This document shows positions 29,691 through 40,110 of a stretch of 64,000 bases of DNA, piece after piece; position 1 is the first letter of the stretch; the number at the start of each line of letters is the position of its first letter. This DNA comes from Yponomeuta sedellus (taxonomy: Eukaryota > Arthropoda > Insecta > Lepidoptera > Yponomeutidae): NCBI GenBank assembly GCA_934045075.1, contig OW203722.1, positions 20,932,986 through 20,996,985 on the forward strand, given 5' to 3'. The notes below the pieces were generated by a model, which saw nothing but the letters and a program-made list of their open reading frames with translations, searched no databases and was not told the origin of the DNA. The position numbers were made by a program, and so were the translations under genes.

Positions 29691-30239
29691 TAATTATTCT
29701 GTAAGTCTTTATTTGTACAATTTTAACTTTGAAAGTCCAGTAATATACAACCAAAAATTCCACAAGATCCTTTGTTGAAATCGATATCATAATAAAACAA
29801 AATAATCTTCGGATAGAAATACCCAAAAATTTATTAATGAAAACATCCTAACAAAGTGAAATGACATTGCAGCTTTAAGAGAAAATATGAGAGACGATCC
29901 TAACAAAACATAATACATTAAGCGGGACCCCCGGCGTCATCCAGCCAACTTACTTAGAACATCTTCGCCACGCGAACTTAGTCCTTACAGCATGAAAATA
30001 AGACGAAATGTAATTGATATAAGGTGGCAAGGATGATTGGCCAGTCCCTACTTGGCTATTATCCGGGGGATCGGCGAAAGTTGACAAAGACCTCATTATA
30101 AATTCGTGAAAGCGATCGGATGCTAAAGATATAGCAGACTTTACCTTTTGGTCCTTGACTATGCAGTGGCAGAAAGTTAACTCGGCTAAGTTGAATGGGT
30201 GGATTAAGATAATTACATTTTATACAATAAATGATTGCG
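29691..30239. other. No recognised feature
   Basis: Mixed composition. I see no ORF or repeat I can support. Confidence 0.4.
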
Positions 30240-30392
30240 ATTAGGCCGGGGCCAAGTCCGGATTGGTGGTTGATTGTAGTGGCCGCAGAAGTTAACAAGC
30301 CGCTCATGGGGCCTCTGACATGGCTTAACGACTGAGATTACATGACAGCCGGCACCAACAGCTTATAGTGCTTTGCGAAGCAAGGAAGTGTT
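30240..30392 (-). mobile_element. 5S-like SINE (family E), middle part
   Basis: The reverse strand carries TAAGCTGTTGGTGCCGGCTG and CCACCAATCCGGACTTGGCC. Both ends are missing. Confidence 0.7.
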
Positions 30393-30734
30393 TATAAATA
30401 TTATTAATTTTTTCCCCATTCACAAGCGTTTCCACTCCAAATCCAAGACGATTCTTTTATACCGTTTTGTTGAATGCCCATTTTGGACCCACGCGTTCCG
30501 CCGGCCGAGATTGCAAGCTCATTTGTGTGTTTTGTTATCAGCAGAATGTGTTGCAGAACGCGAAATTAACTCCTATAGACAACAAAGATAAGGTCCATTT
30601 TTTATAAGGCGCGTGCCGGATAATTTGGCCTACATGAGTGGACAAAAGCAGTGACTTTATTTCTTCCCCGTTGTAAAATATTTGCGTGACAGTCCAAATT
30701 TACAGAGTTTATATGGAGTAAGATAGACTTTCTT
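30393..30734. other. No recognised feature
   Basis: Nothing distinctive. Confidence 0.35.
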
Positions 30735-30902
30735 ATATTGGCCTCTGTATCTACGTAATGAGATAATTTATAAAGCGTCTAGTGGCATCTTCACTCACAC
30801 TAGATGGGTAAAGGAACCACTCGGATACTGGGACATGGTTTTAGATGGTGTAAGCTTGCCCAGCACCTATGCCATACTGACAGCTAAGTCGGCCTTCCTT
30901 AG
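30735..30902 (+). repeat. Dispersed repeat family G
   Basis: CTTCACTCACACTAGATGGG and GACAGCTAAGTCGGCC match 26925-27115. Confidence 0.65.
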
Positions 30903-31180
30903 ACTATCTGAAAACACTACTAAAAAATTGAGCGGGTCTTTATTGGTGGGTTTATTTTTCTACCAAACGATACAGCAGTTTTTTGTATTTTTGTCTATGT
31001 GGTTCACTAGCGGTCCCGGCAAACTTTGCACTGCCACAGAATCAGTTTATGCGAGTTGTTACCATGGCAACGCAATCAATACGTTACTGTTTGGTTTGGT
31101 AAAAAATGTTACGATAACAATAAAATTCCCCCGCCAATTATCATATTATCCCCGGGAACGCATGACTGGGATATCCAGTA

Positions 31181-31578
31181 TCGTTATCAACCCTTATATG
31201 TCCCCACTCCTGGGGCACGGGTCTCTTCCTGCATCGCAGGAAGGTTAGGCCATACTCCACCACGGGGGCCAAGTCTGGGTTGGTAAGGATTGTGAGACAG
31301 TGGCCGGGCCTCACTGTCAGAAGTTATCAAGCCGCCTATAGGGCATCTGACATGGCTTAACGACTGCCATTATATGACAGCCGGCACCAACGGCTTAACG
31401 TGCCTTGCGAAGCACGGAAGCGCTCGGAAAAATGCCACTAGCGGTAGTCACGGGACGCTCACCCATCCCGTACCTGACCGCGCCTGTTGTTGCTTAACCA
31501 AGTGATTCATTCCAATCACTCGGTTCGCCTAGGCCACGAGCACTTCCAGTCGCCCATTAGCTCAGTTGGATAGAGCGA
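31181..31578 (-). mobile_element. Chimeric 5S-like SINE with a family A 5' extension and TSD
   Basis: The 11-bp TSD GATATCCAGTA is at 31170-31180 and 31579-31589. On the minus strand the insert starts with about 31 bp of reverse family A core (CTCTATCCAACTGAGCTAAT), followed by a full family E unit ending CCCCAGGAGTGGGGACATAT. Because the TSD encloses both parts, they were inserted together from one chimeric RNA. Confidence 0.8.
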
Positions 31579-31738
31579 GATATCCAGTACCCTATGTCGC
31601 AATTCAGATCTTTGTTTATAATTATGTACGCCCAATTTCATGTAACTCCGTTCATCGGTTATTGCCTGACTCATAAACATCCAAACGTCATCACAAACTT
31701 TCACATTTATAATATCAAGTTGGATGAGCTAAACATCC

Positions 31739-31897
31739 ATAGTTATATATTAAACGGGTCAAATCGCGATTATTTATTAGGTAAAGCGTAATGACCTTAT
31801 TTCCCGACGTTTCGGCAGCGTTACAGTTTCCGTGGTCTCGGGTAGACTGAAGTGGCGAGTACATTTGTCGCTATTTGACCCGTTTAATATATACTAT
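31739..31897. mobile_element. Hairpin element family M, copy 1
   Basis: Inverted ends ATAGT(T)ATATATTAAACGGG and TCAAATCGCGA face each other with one indel and one mismatch. The centre has ATTTATTAGG, TTTCCCGACGTTTCGGC and CCGTGGTC. The copy at 46500-46606 has the same left arm and centre but lacks the right arm. Confidence 0.7.
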
Positions 31898-32057
31898 GTA
31901 TGAGTATCGCGAATCCTAAAGAAATACTAAACATCTATGTTATTTAATCCTAATCTGACTCGAGTAAAGCCGCAGACACCACAGTTTACATATAAATTTG
32001 AGATTTATACTAATATCCACTCAAATGATTACCGGAATTTCCATTTTTATTGAAGAG

Positions 32058-32405
32058 CTCATGACCTACTGGAACCGAGTGATTGGAATTAATCATTTGA
32101 GTTAAGCAACAATAGGTGCGGTCAGGTGCTGGATGGGTGACCAACCCATGACTACCCTAGTGGCATTTTTTCTGAGCATTTCCGTGCTTCGCAAGGCACG
32201 CTAAGCCACTGGTGCCGGCTGTCATGTAATGGCAGTCGTTAGGCCATGATACAGGCCTTATGGGCGACTTGATATCTTCTGATAGTAAGTAGAACACTGT
32301 CTTACAATCCTCCACCAATCCGGACCTGGCCCCCGTGGTGGAGTATAGCCTAACCTTCCTGCGATGATGAAAGAGATCCAGGCCCCAGCAGTGGGGACAT
32401 ACCAA
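32058..32405 (+). mobile_element. 5S-like SINE (family E)
   Basis: GTTAAGCAAC at 32101 and GGATGGGTGACC at 32131 are 30 bp apart, the spacing found in eukaryotic 5S rRNA genes. The 3' end is CCCCAGCAGTGGGGACATAC. Confidence 0.75.
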
Positions 32406-32884
32406 GGCATAGGTACCGTTTACTTATGTCTCGTCTTTGTTTAGGGGATTCCACAGTAATTTCACTTTGATAACTCAAAGCGCTTTCACAGACGCTTATA
32501 AAGTTTAATTTTCTACTTACGGTACGTAGGTACCGTATCTACACGTGCTGACTTCATAAAAATCTACCTACCACGTAGCAATGAGCTAGCATAGAGGTCC
32601 GTGGCACTTTCGTATTTTGTGATTTTGAACATAGAACGGCTCCCCGATAAACCGAGCAAGAAGGCAACGCTGGCAACGTTGAGGCAAATGGACAAGCTAC
32701 TGACCCGTACGGAATTAAGTTTCATGTCACTCTGGATTCGTTCGGAGCGGAGACGCGATTCAATATGGCGTCCGCCGTCTTGCATGATTTACAGTAATCG
32801 GTATTCCGATTATTTATTTTCTAACTAGTACTTGGAAAACCAACAGCTTTTAGACTTGCTTAATAACTTCGAAAAATAATTAAA
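32406..32884. other. No recognised feature
   Basis: Open frames at 32564-32828 on both strands overlap and lack domains. Confidence 0.35.
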
Positions 32885-32992
32885 ACTGTTTTTATACGGA
32901 TTTATGCTCGTTTATTACATTTTTTACAATTTTTTCGGCACTTTTTCAGGTGCCGTGGTCCCGGATGACTGAAGTGACAAGTGTCTTTTAGA
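32885..32992. repeat. Family M-like fragment
   Basis: CGTTTATTACATTTTTTACA, TTTTTCGGCAC, GTGCCGTGGTCCCGG and GACTGAAGTGAC parallel the centre of family M. No second arm is seen. Confidence 0.4.
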
Positions 32993-33439
32993 AATAATTA
33001 ACTGTTAGTTTACTACCCTCGGCAAAAATTACAAAAGTTACGTTCCAAAATAGACAAACCAATTATTTTTTATGTTAAGTCAACAATATTGATTGTTAGT
33101 AATTGAAGTTAAAATTAAATTTATAAACTAATTACTTTATATGAACTTTAAGATACTGATTATTAATTGAAATAAGATTTATTTTTATTATTTATTCTAC
33201 ATTCACACTTCTAGCAAGGGGGTCTCATGCACTTAAGCACTGGTTCGAAATAATTACAGGTTTTCACTTATATACCACAATTTAATACAAAAAAGCCAGA
33301 TTAATATTGATAATCCCATTGCACAGGGAATCCTAGTTTGGGAGCCAGTAACCATTTTTGTAACCGTTTTACAATAAAGTTATTTCATTTTATAATTTAG
33401 ATATTCGATTCATTTTGTAATCATTTTGTAATCGATATC
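32993..33439. other. AT-rich; a SINE-like tail near 33300-33400
   Basis: GGGAATCCTAGTTTGGGAGC and TTTACAATAAAGTTATTTC look like an old retroposon 3' end. Otherwise nothing. Confidence 0.3.
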
Positions 33440-33520
33440 AACCCATGTATGTTCCCACTTCTGGGCCACGGGTCTCTTTCTGCTTTGCAGGAAGGTTAGG
33501 CATAGGAAGGTTAGGATTGT
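33440..33520 (-). mobile_element. 5S-like SINE (family E), 3' end only
   Basis: Reverse of the GTGGCCCAGAAGTGGGAACA ending. Confidence 0.55.
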
Positions 33521-33549
33521 GTGATGATAAAGTATAAATACTTTTAATT

Positions 33550-34020
33550 GGCGTACAGCATAAATACTTATAGAAGGCAAGCAGATGTGAACTGTAACAT
33601 AGTTACTATATGACTAATTGTTAGCTTATTGTTCCGTCGTTACACTATACCTATATCCTTTATGCAGGCTGCAAGTTACCCAAAAAATAAATAAATCAAA
33701 TGAGAGAGAGGTTGGAAATATTTGTCAGGTACTACAAGTGGCTAGTCCTCTACCTACCCCTTCGCGATTGAAGCAAAATTTCAATTGATATACAGCATAA
33801 ATACTTACGATTGGCAAGCGGATGTCAACTTTAACTTAGTTACCAAATGAGGAGACTTAATTTTAGCTTAGTGTTACGTAGTTGCTGTTATCTGTTTTTA
33901 TGTAAGCAAACCCAAAAATTTAATAAGTCAAATGAGAGTGAGGTTGGAAAGGTTTGTCAGGTATGGCAAGTGGCAGGCCTTTATCTACCCCTTCTTGATT
34001 AAGGCGTGATTCCAATTGAC
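33550..34020. repeat. Two direct repeats of about 240 bp; third copy at 34500-34805
   Basis: Each unit runs from AAATACTTA and GGCAAGC through TGTAAGC/TGCAAG, CCCAAAAA, AAATGAGAG and GAGGTTGG to CTACCTACCCCTTC. The last part resembles the 3' end of the LINE group at 2240-2671. Units at about 33550-33785 and 33790-34020. Confidence 0.65.
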
Positions 34021-34499
34021 AACATTTAAATTTTTTAGCATATGTATTTTACTGTCTTAAAGGAAACTAGGTACGAAATAAAACGACCCATATTTTTTTA
34101 TTTTCGGAAATTCGATGATTTTCATTCATAATTTTCTGCTTGAATTTCGACTTATTCTAAAAGGACGTAACCGCCAAATGACGTCACACATACGGCTTAA
34201 TAATACTAACAACCTTGCCGCCTTTTTAAAAACCATAGGAAGTAAGGAAAGTAAAAGTAATTTCTCCGACATGGCATTTGAATGAAATTGAAAATGATAT
34301 CTGTCATATCATTTTTAATATTAGGCAACGGTACCTCCTCCACCGTATTTGTGACGTCACCACACAATTTTGTTTTTTTATTTTCTCTAAAATTAAGCAA
34401 TAATAAAAATTCTAAACATTTTTTTCGTAATCAAGATAGCAAAATTAAGAAACGGTATTTTTAGTTTTGCGCGTTGTAAAATATGAAATGTACTAATAT
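34021..34499. other. No recognised feature
   Basis: Short opposing open frames at 34206-34464 only. Confidence 0.35.
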
Positions 34500-34805
34500 T
34501 AATTACTATAAGTACTTAGAGTTGGCAAGCACACGTCAACTGTTTCAATACTATGTGAAGACACTTATTGTTAGCTTGGTGTTACGTGGTTACGTCAAGT
34601 ACCTAATCAATTTTATGTAAGCTGCAAGTTCATTAGGAGAGGGCTATGTCCAGCAGTGGACTAACATATAGCCTGAAGAAGAAGGAGCTGCAAGTTACCC
34701 AAAAATAAAGAAAGCTTAAATCAAATGAGACAGAGGTTGGAGAGGTTTGCCATGACTGTGCCAAGTTGCAAGCCTCTACCTACCCCTTCGTGATTGAGGC
34801 GGGAA
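34500..34805. repeat. Third copy of the 33550 repeat, interrupted by a 55-bp RTE end
   Basis: Matches the two units upstream but is split at AGCTGCAAGTT by the insertion 34631-34685. Confidence 0.7.
34631..34685 (+). mobile_element. 55-bp RTE 3' end insertion with 11-bp TSD
   Basis: AGCTGCAAGTT at 34620-34630 and 34686-34696 flanks CATTAGGAGAGGGCTATGTC...CCTGAAGAAGAAGG. The sibling repeat copies lack the insert, confirming it. An extreme 5' truncation shows how little of the RTE end is needed. Confidence 0.85.
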
Positions 34806-34984
34806 TTTATGTAATGTAATATAAAACTACAAGTGACGTGCGAATCGCGAACACAAGTATTATAAACCAATTGCAGTGAGTGTAGTGTAGTGAGTATAGT
34901 GTAGTAAATGTAGTGAGTATTGTGTGTGGGCGTGCTGTAAGTGTGGAAAAATATTGAGAGTAGACTAACTACCCTCACTACAAT

Positions 34985-35090
34985 AATTGAATATATTCGC
35001 TACTTCAGTCTACGCATGAAACGACTACTGCAACGTTGCCGAAACGTCGGGAATAATGATAAGTAATAAAATGTAGCCAATAAATTAATA
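34985..35090. repeat. Family M-like fragment
   Basis: GCCGAAACGTCGGGAATAAT and TACTTCAGTCTACGCATG correspond in reverse to the centre of 31739-31897. Arms are not evident. Confidence 0.45.
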
Positions 35091-35094
35091 ATAG

Positions 35095-35273
35095 CAGTCG
35101 TTAAGCTATGTCAGAGACCTTATGGGCGGCTTGATAACTTCTGACAGTAAGGCTTGCTACTGTCTTACAATCCACCAACCCGTACTTGGCCCCCTCGATG
35201 ATGTATGCCCTAACTTTTCTCCGATACAGGAAGAGACCCGTACCCCAGCAGTGGGGACATACAAATGGTTGAT
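35095..35273 (+). mobile_element. 5S-like SINE (family E), 3' half
   Basis: Begins at GCAGTCGTTAAGCTATGTCA and ends CCCCAGCAGTGGGGACATAC. Confidence 0.75.
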
Positions 35274-35284
35274 ACCGTGTATTT

Positions 35285-35456
35285 ATAGTTAGAATATTTT
35301 CGGGGCTTAATCACGTAGTCTGAAACTTCATCAGCCGAAGATGCGAACGGGTGCCAGCCATCAGTCTTTTCGTGACCACGATGAACGTCGTCGAAACGTC
35401 AAGGTAAAATAGCAATAAATTAGTACGCGATTAAGCCCCGAAAATATTCTAACTAT
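35285..35456. mobile_element. Hairpin element family M, copy with different arms
   Basis: 31-nt inverted ends (ATAGTTAGAATATTTTCGGG, GCTTAATCRCG) differ by one base between the two arms. The centre has CGTCGAAACGTC, GTGACCACGATG and AATAAATTAGTACGCG, parallel to 31739-31897 although the arm sequence itself is largely different. Confidence 0.75.
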
Positions 35457-36423
35457 GTGGACAAGTCGCGAAAGTTTAAAATATGTTATAAGAAACCGTG
35501 TATTTATATCGTCAGTTATTACAAAATACAGTCTTAAAAAGACGCCAAATAAGGTGAAAGGGTTAACATTTTATATTTTCAGAGTAGAAGTTAAAAATTC
35601 TAAACTACGTAGACTCGAGTGGTGGCGTGTTGCAATAACGCTCAGCAGTATCGTACATATTTCCAAGACAGACTGTCACACGACCGTAAAATGTATTGCA
35701 TCAGTAAGCGAAATATACGTCGGAACATTTCGCGGCAGTCGATACAACGGTTGAGACAGGAATTTTAAATTTTCACGGTCCGTGCACGCGCTCTGCCTCG
35801 AACCTTGAAAAACACTACCCTTACACTACAGAAGTTTACCCAAGACAAGCAAAAACAAACTTTACAGCAAAGAAAATACGGGAGCAAACGTCTTTTAGCT
35901 ACTTACCTAGTTGGACGGCAACTTTGTGAATTTGAAAATAGCAAGTCAAGAAACCAAAGTTAAAAGTTGCCAAGTTTGTTCGAGGAGTTAGAAAATTATC
36001 TGTATAGAGAGGGACTTTGAGGAGAAGTTGCGTTTTATTTAACTTTACTCCCTTGACTGTATGTAGACGAACTCTGTTGGCAAATAAACTAGACTTACAT
36101 TCGGACTGCGACACCATTTACTTCGATGTTTTACAGGGAAGCGACTTTGATTTTCAACCGACTTCAAAAAAGGAGGAGGTTATCGATTCGACGCGTACAT
36201 TATTCCTTTATTTGTTATAACTTCGTCAAATCTTAACTGATTTCGATAATTTTTGTTTTGTTCGAATCGTTATGGAGTACTATTGGTCTCATTCTATTTT
36301 GATGAAGATCTGATGAAGTCTTTCAGAGATGGATGACGGAACTCTTCAATGGATAGCAGCAAATAAGGTCTCATGAGGCCCATCAAAATACACCGTTTTA
36401 TTTTAGTGGTTATTATTAAGTGG
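35457..36423. other. Unrecognised; a known insect repeat motif at about 36145-36250
   Basis: CAACCGACTTCAAAAAAGG and AGGAGGTTATCGATTCGACG belong to a very common insect dispersed repeat. The 99-codon frame at 35455-35754 has no domain. Confidence 0.4.
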
Positions 36424-36585
36424 TTACTATACTCCACCACGTGGGGTAAATCTGGGTTGGTGGGAGGGTTGCAAGACAGTGGTGGGCCTTACTGTCATAA
36501 GTTGGCATGACATGGCTTAACGACTGCCATTACATAACTGCCGGCACCAACGGTTTAGCTTGCCTTGTGAATCATACAATCAAAT
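36424..36585 (-). mobile_element. 5S-like SINE (family E), middle part
   Basis: Reverse of CCAACCCAGATTTACCCCAC and CCGTTGGTGCCGGCAG. Confidence 0.65.
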
Positions 36586-36616
36586 ACAATACAAATATCT
36601 TTGTCAGTATGAATTT

Positions 36617-36865
36617 TTTTAGAGCGGTGGTAGCGGAGCGGTGTAGAACTCTTTTAAGCTTCTCAATCGGGAGGTCGTGGGTTCGAACCCCGGCATATAC
36701 CAATGACTTTGCATTTGTGAAATTATAGTAGCAATACTACTCGCTGACTGTGAAGGAAAACATCGTAAGGAAACCCTAGTGTCTGAGGTGTTAACGTACC
36801 TCAGCGCTTGCTACGTACAATGGCCCAACTATGAGGCTAAGTGCGGTAATCTCAGGTCTAACTAA
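36617..36865 (+). mobile_element. SINE-D, full length with 12-bp TSD
   Basis: CAGTATGAATTT at 36605-36616 and 36866-36877. Head AGCGGTGGTAGCGGAGCGG, box B GGTTCGAACCC, and the tail GGTAATCTCAGGTCTAACTAA. It defines the family boundaries together with 11197-11447. Confidence 0.9.
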
Positions 36866-36877
36866 CAGTATGAATTT

Positions 36878-37378
36878 ACACAGGATGGCTCTCCGAGGTA
36901 ACAAAACTAGGATGAACCTGTGCTACCACGTTTACCCACCGCAGATTAACAAACTCAGGGGCTGAGGTATGTGAACACCTTAGACACTCAGGTTTTCATA
37001 TAATGGTAATACGTAACATAACATTTACACACAGGTACAGTACTACACATCATAAAAATCCCTTCGGGAATCCACGTTCGCGCAGACTAGGAAGAAGTGT
37101 AACGAAAGTACTCGAAGCTATAAGTACATTCAACATGATCTTTAACCGATACGTTAAGGTGCAGAATTGATTGCCGCAGTAGCGCTACCTATTTCGCTCA
37201 CGCTAATATTGCCAAACTAAAGGTCACCTGCATCGATGACGTTGAATCAACCAATAGCAACAAAGGCGCGCGGCCTGCCATAAAATTAAACTATCTGATT
37301 GGTCGATCAACTTGCCACACATCCAAAATTTGGTCATCTGCGCAGGTACATCCGCGAGACTTATTTCTTGTGTAGCAC
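36878..37378. other. No recognised feature
   Basis: Nothing distinctive apart from a CTGCGCAGGTAC element-like motif near 37337. Confidence 0.35.
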
Positions 37379-37557
37379 TGTACATACATTGCTTCTGGCC
37401 TCACAGTAGGCTACCCTGTGTCGTGGTAACGAGAAACAGCGACATCACAAACATGTAAACATCCAAAATCCAGTTTTTTTGTCTTCAGCCGGGTTTCGAA
37501 CCCCAGACCTCTTGCATGGTAGGCAGATGCACTACCGCTGCGCCACAGAGGTCGTCA
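37379..37557 (-). mobile_element. SINE-C
   Basis: Reverse complement: box A GGCGCAGCGGTAGTGC and box B GGTTTCGAAACCC variant, then the AACGACACAGGGTAGCC-like body and ATGTATGTACA tail. Confidence 0.7.
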
Positions 37558-38342
37558 TTATCGGCCGAGGTCGTTGTCTTCATCAGTAGCGAGTGGTACT
37601 GCTATTACAACTTCTCACACTCTCTCGTAGGTTACTCAGAAAAAAATCATGCCGGGATTCGAGCCTACGACCTCGACAACGTTACACCGCTTAAAAAATA
37701 TACACAGTTCATAATTAGAAGATAAATATGAAGTATCGTTTTCATTATTTATCAGTCAGAAGCCATACACAGCACAGCGGGAAGTATTGTTTTCCCCAAA
37801 AGTGGGCCTATAAATAACGTCTTAATAAAACGTAGCATAATTTAATAAAAGGCTTGAACGCTTGCAGTTTCATTAAGCGTCTCCCTGCGCCGGCGGCTGC
37901 TTAATCTCTTTTTTCATCTAGCCTTTATTTATTAATTAAACCAGACTAACGTCGGATCTAGGAAACAAGGATTTGAGGCGGTATCGCTGTGCGCACTCGG
38001 GTAGTTCCCTAAACGAGATAGGTAACTGATGTAGGGACGCGATAGGCGTAAGGCCGGATGTTATCCTTGACAAGGAGGGAGGGAATATGCGCCTCCTATC
38101 TGTAGCACGTAAATTCCTTATTCCTCATTTTTTGCTATTTCGACTTCCACGAGCAGAGATGTTATTTTGAAGTAAATTTTGTCTTTTAAGCTTTGTTTTC
38201 TGTAAACATTAGTGTAATAAAACTAAAATATATAAAAACAATATACCCGACTGCGTACGAAATTGTAAGTAAAAATAGTTTTAATATTTTTTTATGTAAA
38301 AACTGCTTGTAATCAAATTGCTCGTAGACACTATGTGACTGA
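37558..38342. other. No recognised feature
   Basis: A possible tRNA-like box B (GATTCGAGCC) near 37655 is isolated. Nothing else. Confidence 0.35.
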
Positions 38343-38650
38343 ACTTCGTTCGGTGCATGGATGGTTGACCTTCTATGACTAACGCTAGTGGCATTTTCCC
38401 GAGCTGTTCCGTGCTTCGCAGGGCGCGTTAAGCAGTTGGTGCCGGCTGTCGTCGATAGATGGCAGCCGTTAAGCCAAGTCAGAGACTTTAGTGCTTGAAA
38501 ACTTCTGACAGTAAGACCAGCCAATAGTTTTGCAAGCCTCTACCAATCCGGACTTGGCCCTCATTTTGGAGTATGGCCTATACCTACCTCAGATAAGAGG
38601 CCCGTGCCCCTCGGTGGGGACATAATGGATGGCCAAGGCTGATGATGATG
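38343..38650 (+). mobile_element. 5S-like SINE (family E), diverged subfamily
   Basis: GGTGCATGGATGGTTGACC (box C-like), CGTGCTTCGCAGGGCGCG, TGCCGGCTGTCGTCGATAGA and CCCCTCGGTGGGGACATAAT. The GTCGATAGATGGCAG variant is shared with 52062-52410. Confidence 0.7.
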
Positions 38651-38929
38651 TTGTTTTAAAAGTACTGTAAGTAAAATGAAGTGTTTAAAAAAACACCCCG
38701 CGTACAAGATTCTGAGTAAAAGTAGTTTTTTTTTTATATATGTTATGTCTAAACTACATTGTCACTTCTGAGCGGAAGTCTAGTTACCCGTAATACAGAG
38801 TATTCTAGTTTGGGAAGAGGAATTTGTACACCTTTATTAGGTGTACAAAAATAAACTTTAATAAAGTTTTTAGATTAGATTAGTTTTTAGATTAGTGTAC
38901 AAAAATAAACTTTTATAAAGTTTTTTGTA

Positions 38930-39121
38930 AAAACCTATTTAGAGGCTAAAAATTCCACCCATGCCGGGATTCGAACCCGCAACCTCTGGCTATCCGTGCC
39001 AGCGCTCTATCCAACCGAGCTAATGGGCGACTCACCGGCATCAGTGAAATTTCGAACCTCTTTACACTATTATCTTCTAAATTGTTCTTAGCACGGGTTA
39101 GTCCATTAAAAATAAAAATAG
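38930..39121 (+). mobile_element. Core-flip SINE (family A), antisense-core form with 16-bp TSD
   Basis: TATAAAGTTTTTTGTA at 38914-38929 and 39122-39137. The plus strand reads AAAACCTATTTAGAGGCTAA, reverse tRNA-like core, short reverse leader, then GTTCTTAGCACGGGTTAG and the A-rich end TTAAAAATAAAAATAG directly before the TSD. So the A-rich 3' end and the tRNA-like promoter point in opposite directions. Confidence 0.85.
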
Positions 39122-39364
39122 TATAAAGTTTTTTGTATTCTGTAATTTGTATTTGTATCTAGGTTCAAGCACATAGATCTTGAGAGATGCTCGAAGATAC
39201 TCATTGCTTGAGAGACTACTTTAAATTGAACTTTATCGCCTTGAAATAACCAAAACCAATAAAAAAATACAACTACCCATGCCCTATTGAGGGATAAGAC
39301 AAATCGAATGACATCTCTTAATCTCATATTCATCAACCGCTAGGAGTGCAGAGAGTAACAAAAA

Positions 39365-39835
39365 AAATATATGATTATATTCTTTTTATTGCACTAACCC
39401 GCGCTAAGGACAATTTTTTAAACGTATTTAGAGGCTGTCGTTGCCTTTAAGTAATACAGAGAGTGTTGTAAAGAGGTTCGAAATTTCACTGATAATTCCC
39501 AGGTGTCGCCGGTAGTTGCCCATTAGCTCAGTTGGGAGAGCGCTGGCATGGTATCATGCCGATGTAAAACCTAACTGCAAAGTACTGGTACTCGGGGCTG
39601 CAAGTGATTCAAATTACTTCAGTCACATGTCGCTGCCTGTACGTAATACAGAGAGTATTGTTAAGAGGTTTGAAGTTTCACTGATGCTGGGTAGTCGCCG
39701 ATTAGCTCAGTTGGGAGAGTGCTGGCACGGATAGCCAGAGGTTGCGGGTTCAAGTCCCGGCATGGGTGGAATTTTAAGCCTCTAAATAGGTTTTTGAAAT
39801 TGTCCTTAGCATGGGTTAGTGCATTAATCATAATA
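39365..39835 (+). mobile_element. Core-flip SINE (family A), head dimer in sense form
   Basis: An inverted tail (TTTTTATTGCACTAACCC) is followed by two consecutive leader-plus-core units (box A TTAGCTCAGTTGGGAGAG at about 39521 and 39703). Then come a full box B (GGTTCAAGTCC), CCTCTAAATAGGTTTTTG and the sense tail. Confidence 0.7.
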
Positions 39836-39882
39836 TAATAATTATTGTGTGTCTAAATATCTGCGTGTTTATTAAGTAACTG

Positions 39883-40095
39883 CCTCGTTGGTCTAGCGGT
39901 ATTACGTTTGATTACCACGCTTGAAGTCCTGGGTTCGATACCGGCGTACATTTTTACAAATGGTCTCAATCAGGGTGTATTTTATGTTTTTTGCCCTTTC
40001 TTGGTTAGCATAGCACGTGGTATTCTAGATTAGGACCACTCTGGGTACCACGATGGCACGAGTCCACGCGTCTTATGCCGAAAAAATGTCAGAAT
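39883..40095 (+). mobile_element. SINE-F
   Basis: Box A GTTGGTCTAGCGGTATTAC, box B GGTTCGATACC, then GGTCTCAATCAGGGTG and a TGGTATTCTAGATTAGGACC body. Confidence 0.6.
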
Positions 40096-40110
40096 TCGAA
40101 AATTAATGTA

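Noticed and set aside
32058..32200. Genuine 5S rRNA gene
   Set aside because: Only part of 5S is recognisable and it continues into a repeated SINE body with a LINE-like 3' end.
34985..35060. Second hammerhead ribozyme around GAAACGTC
   Set aside because: No CUGANGA core with a valid stem II, and stem III would have no loop. The same applies to 31800-31890 and 35290-35410.
35455..35754. 99-codon open frame
   Set aside because: No domain; it begins in the arm of a hairpin element and shows no coding pattern.
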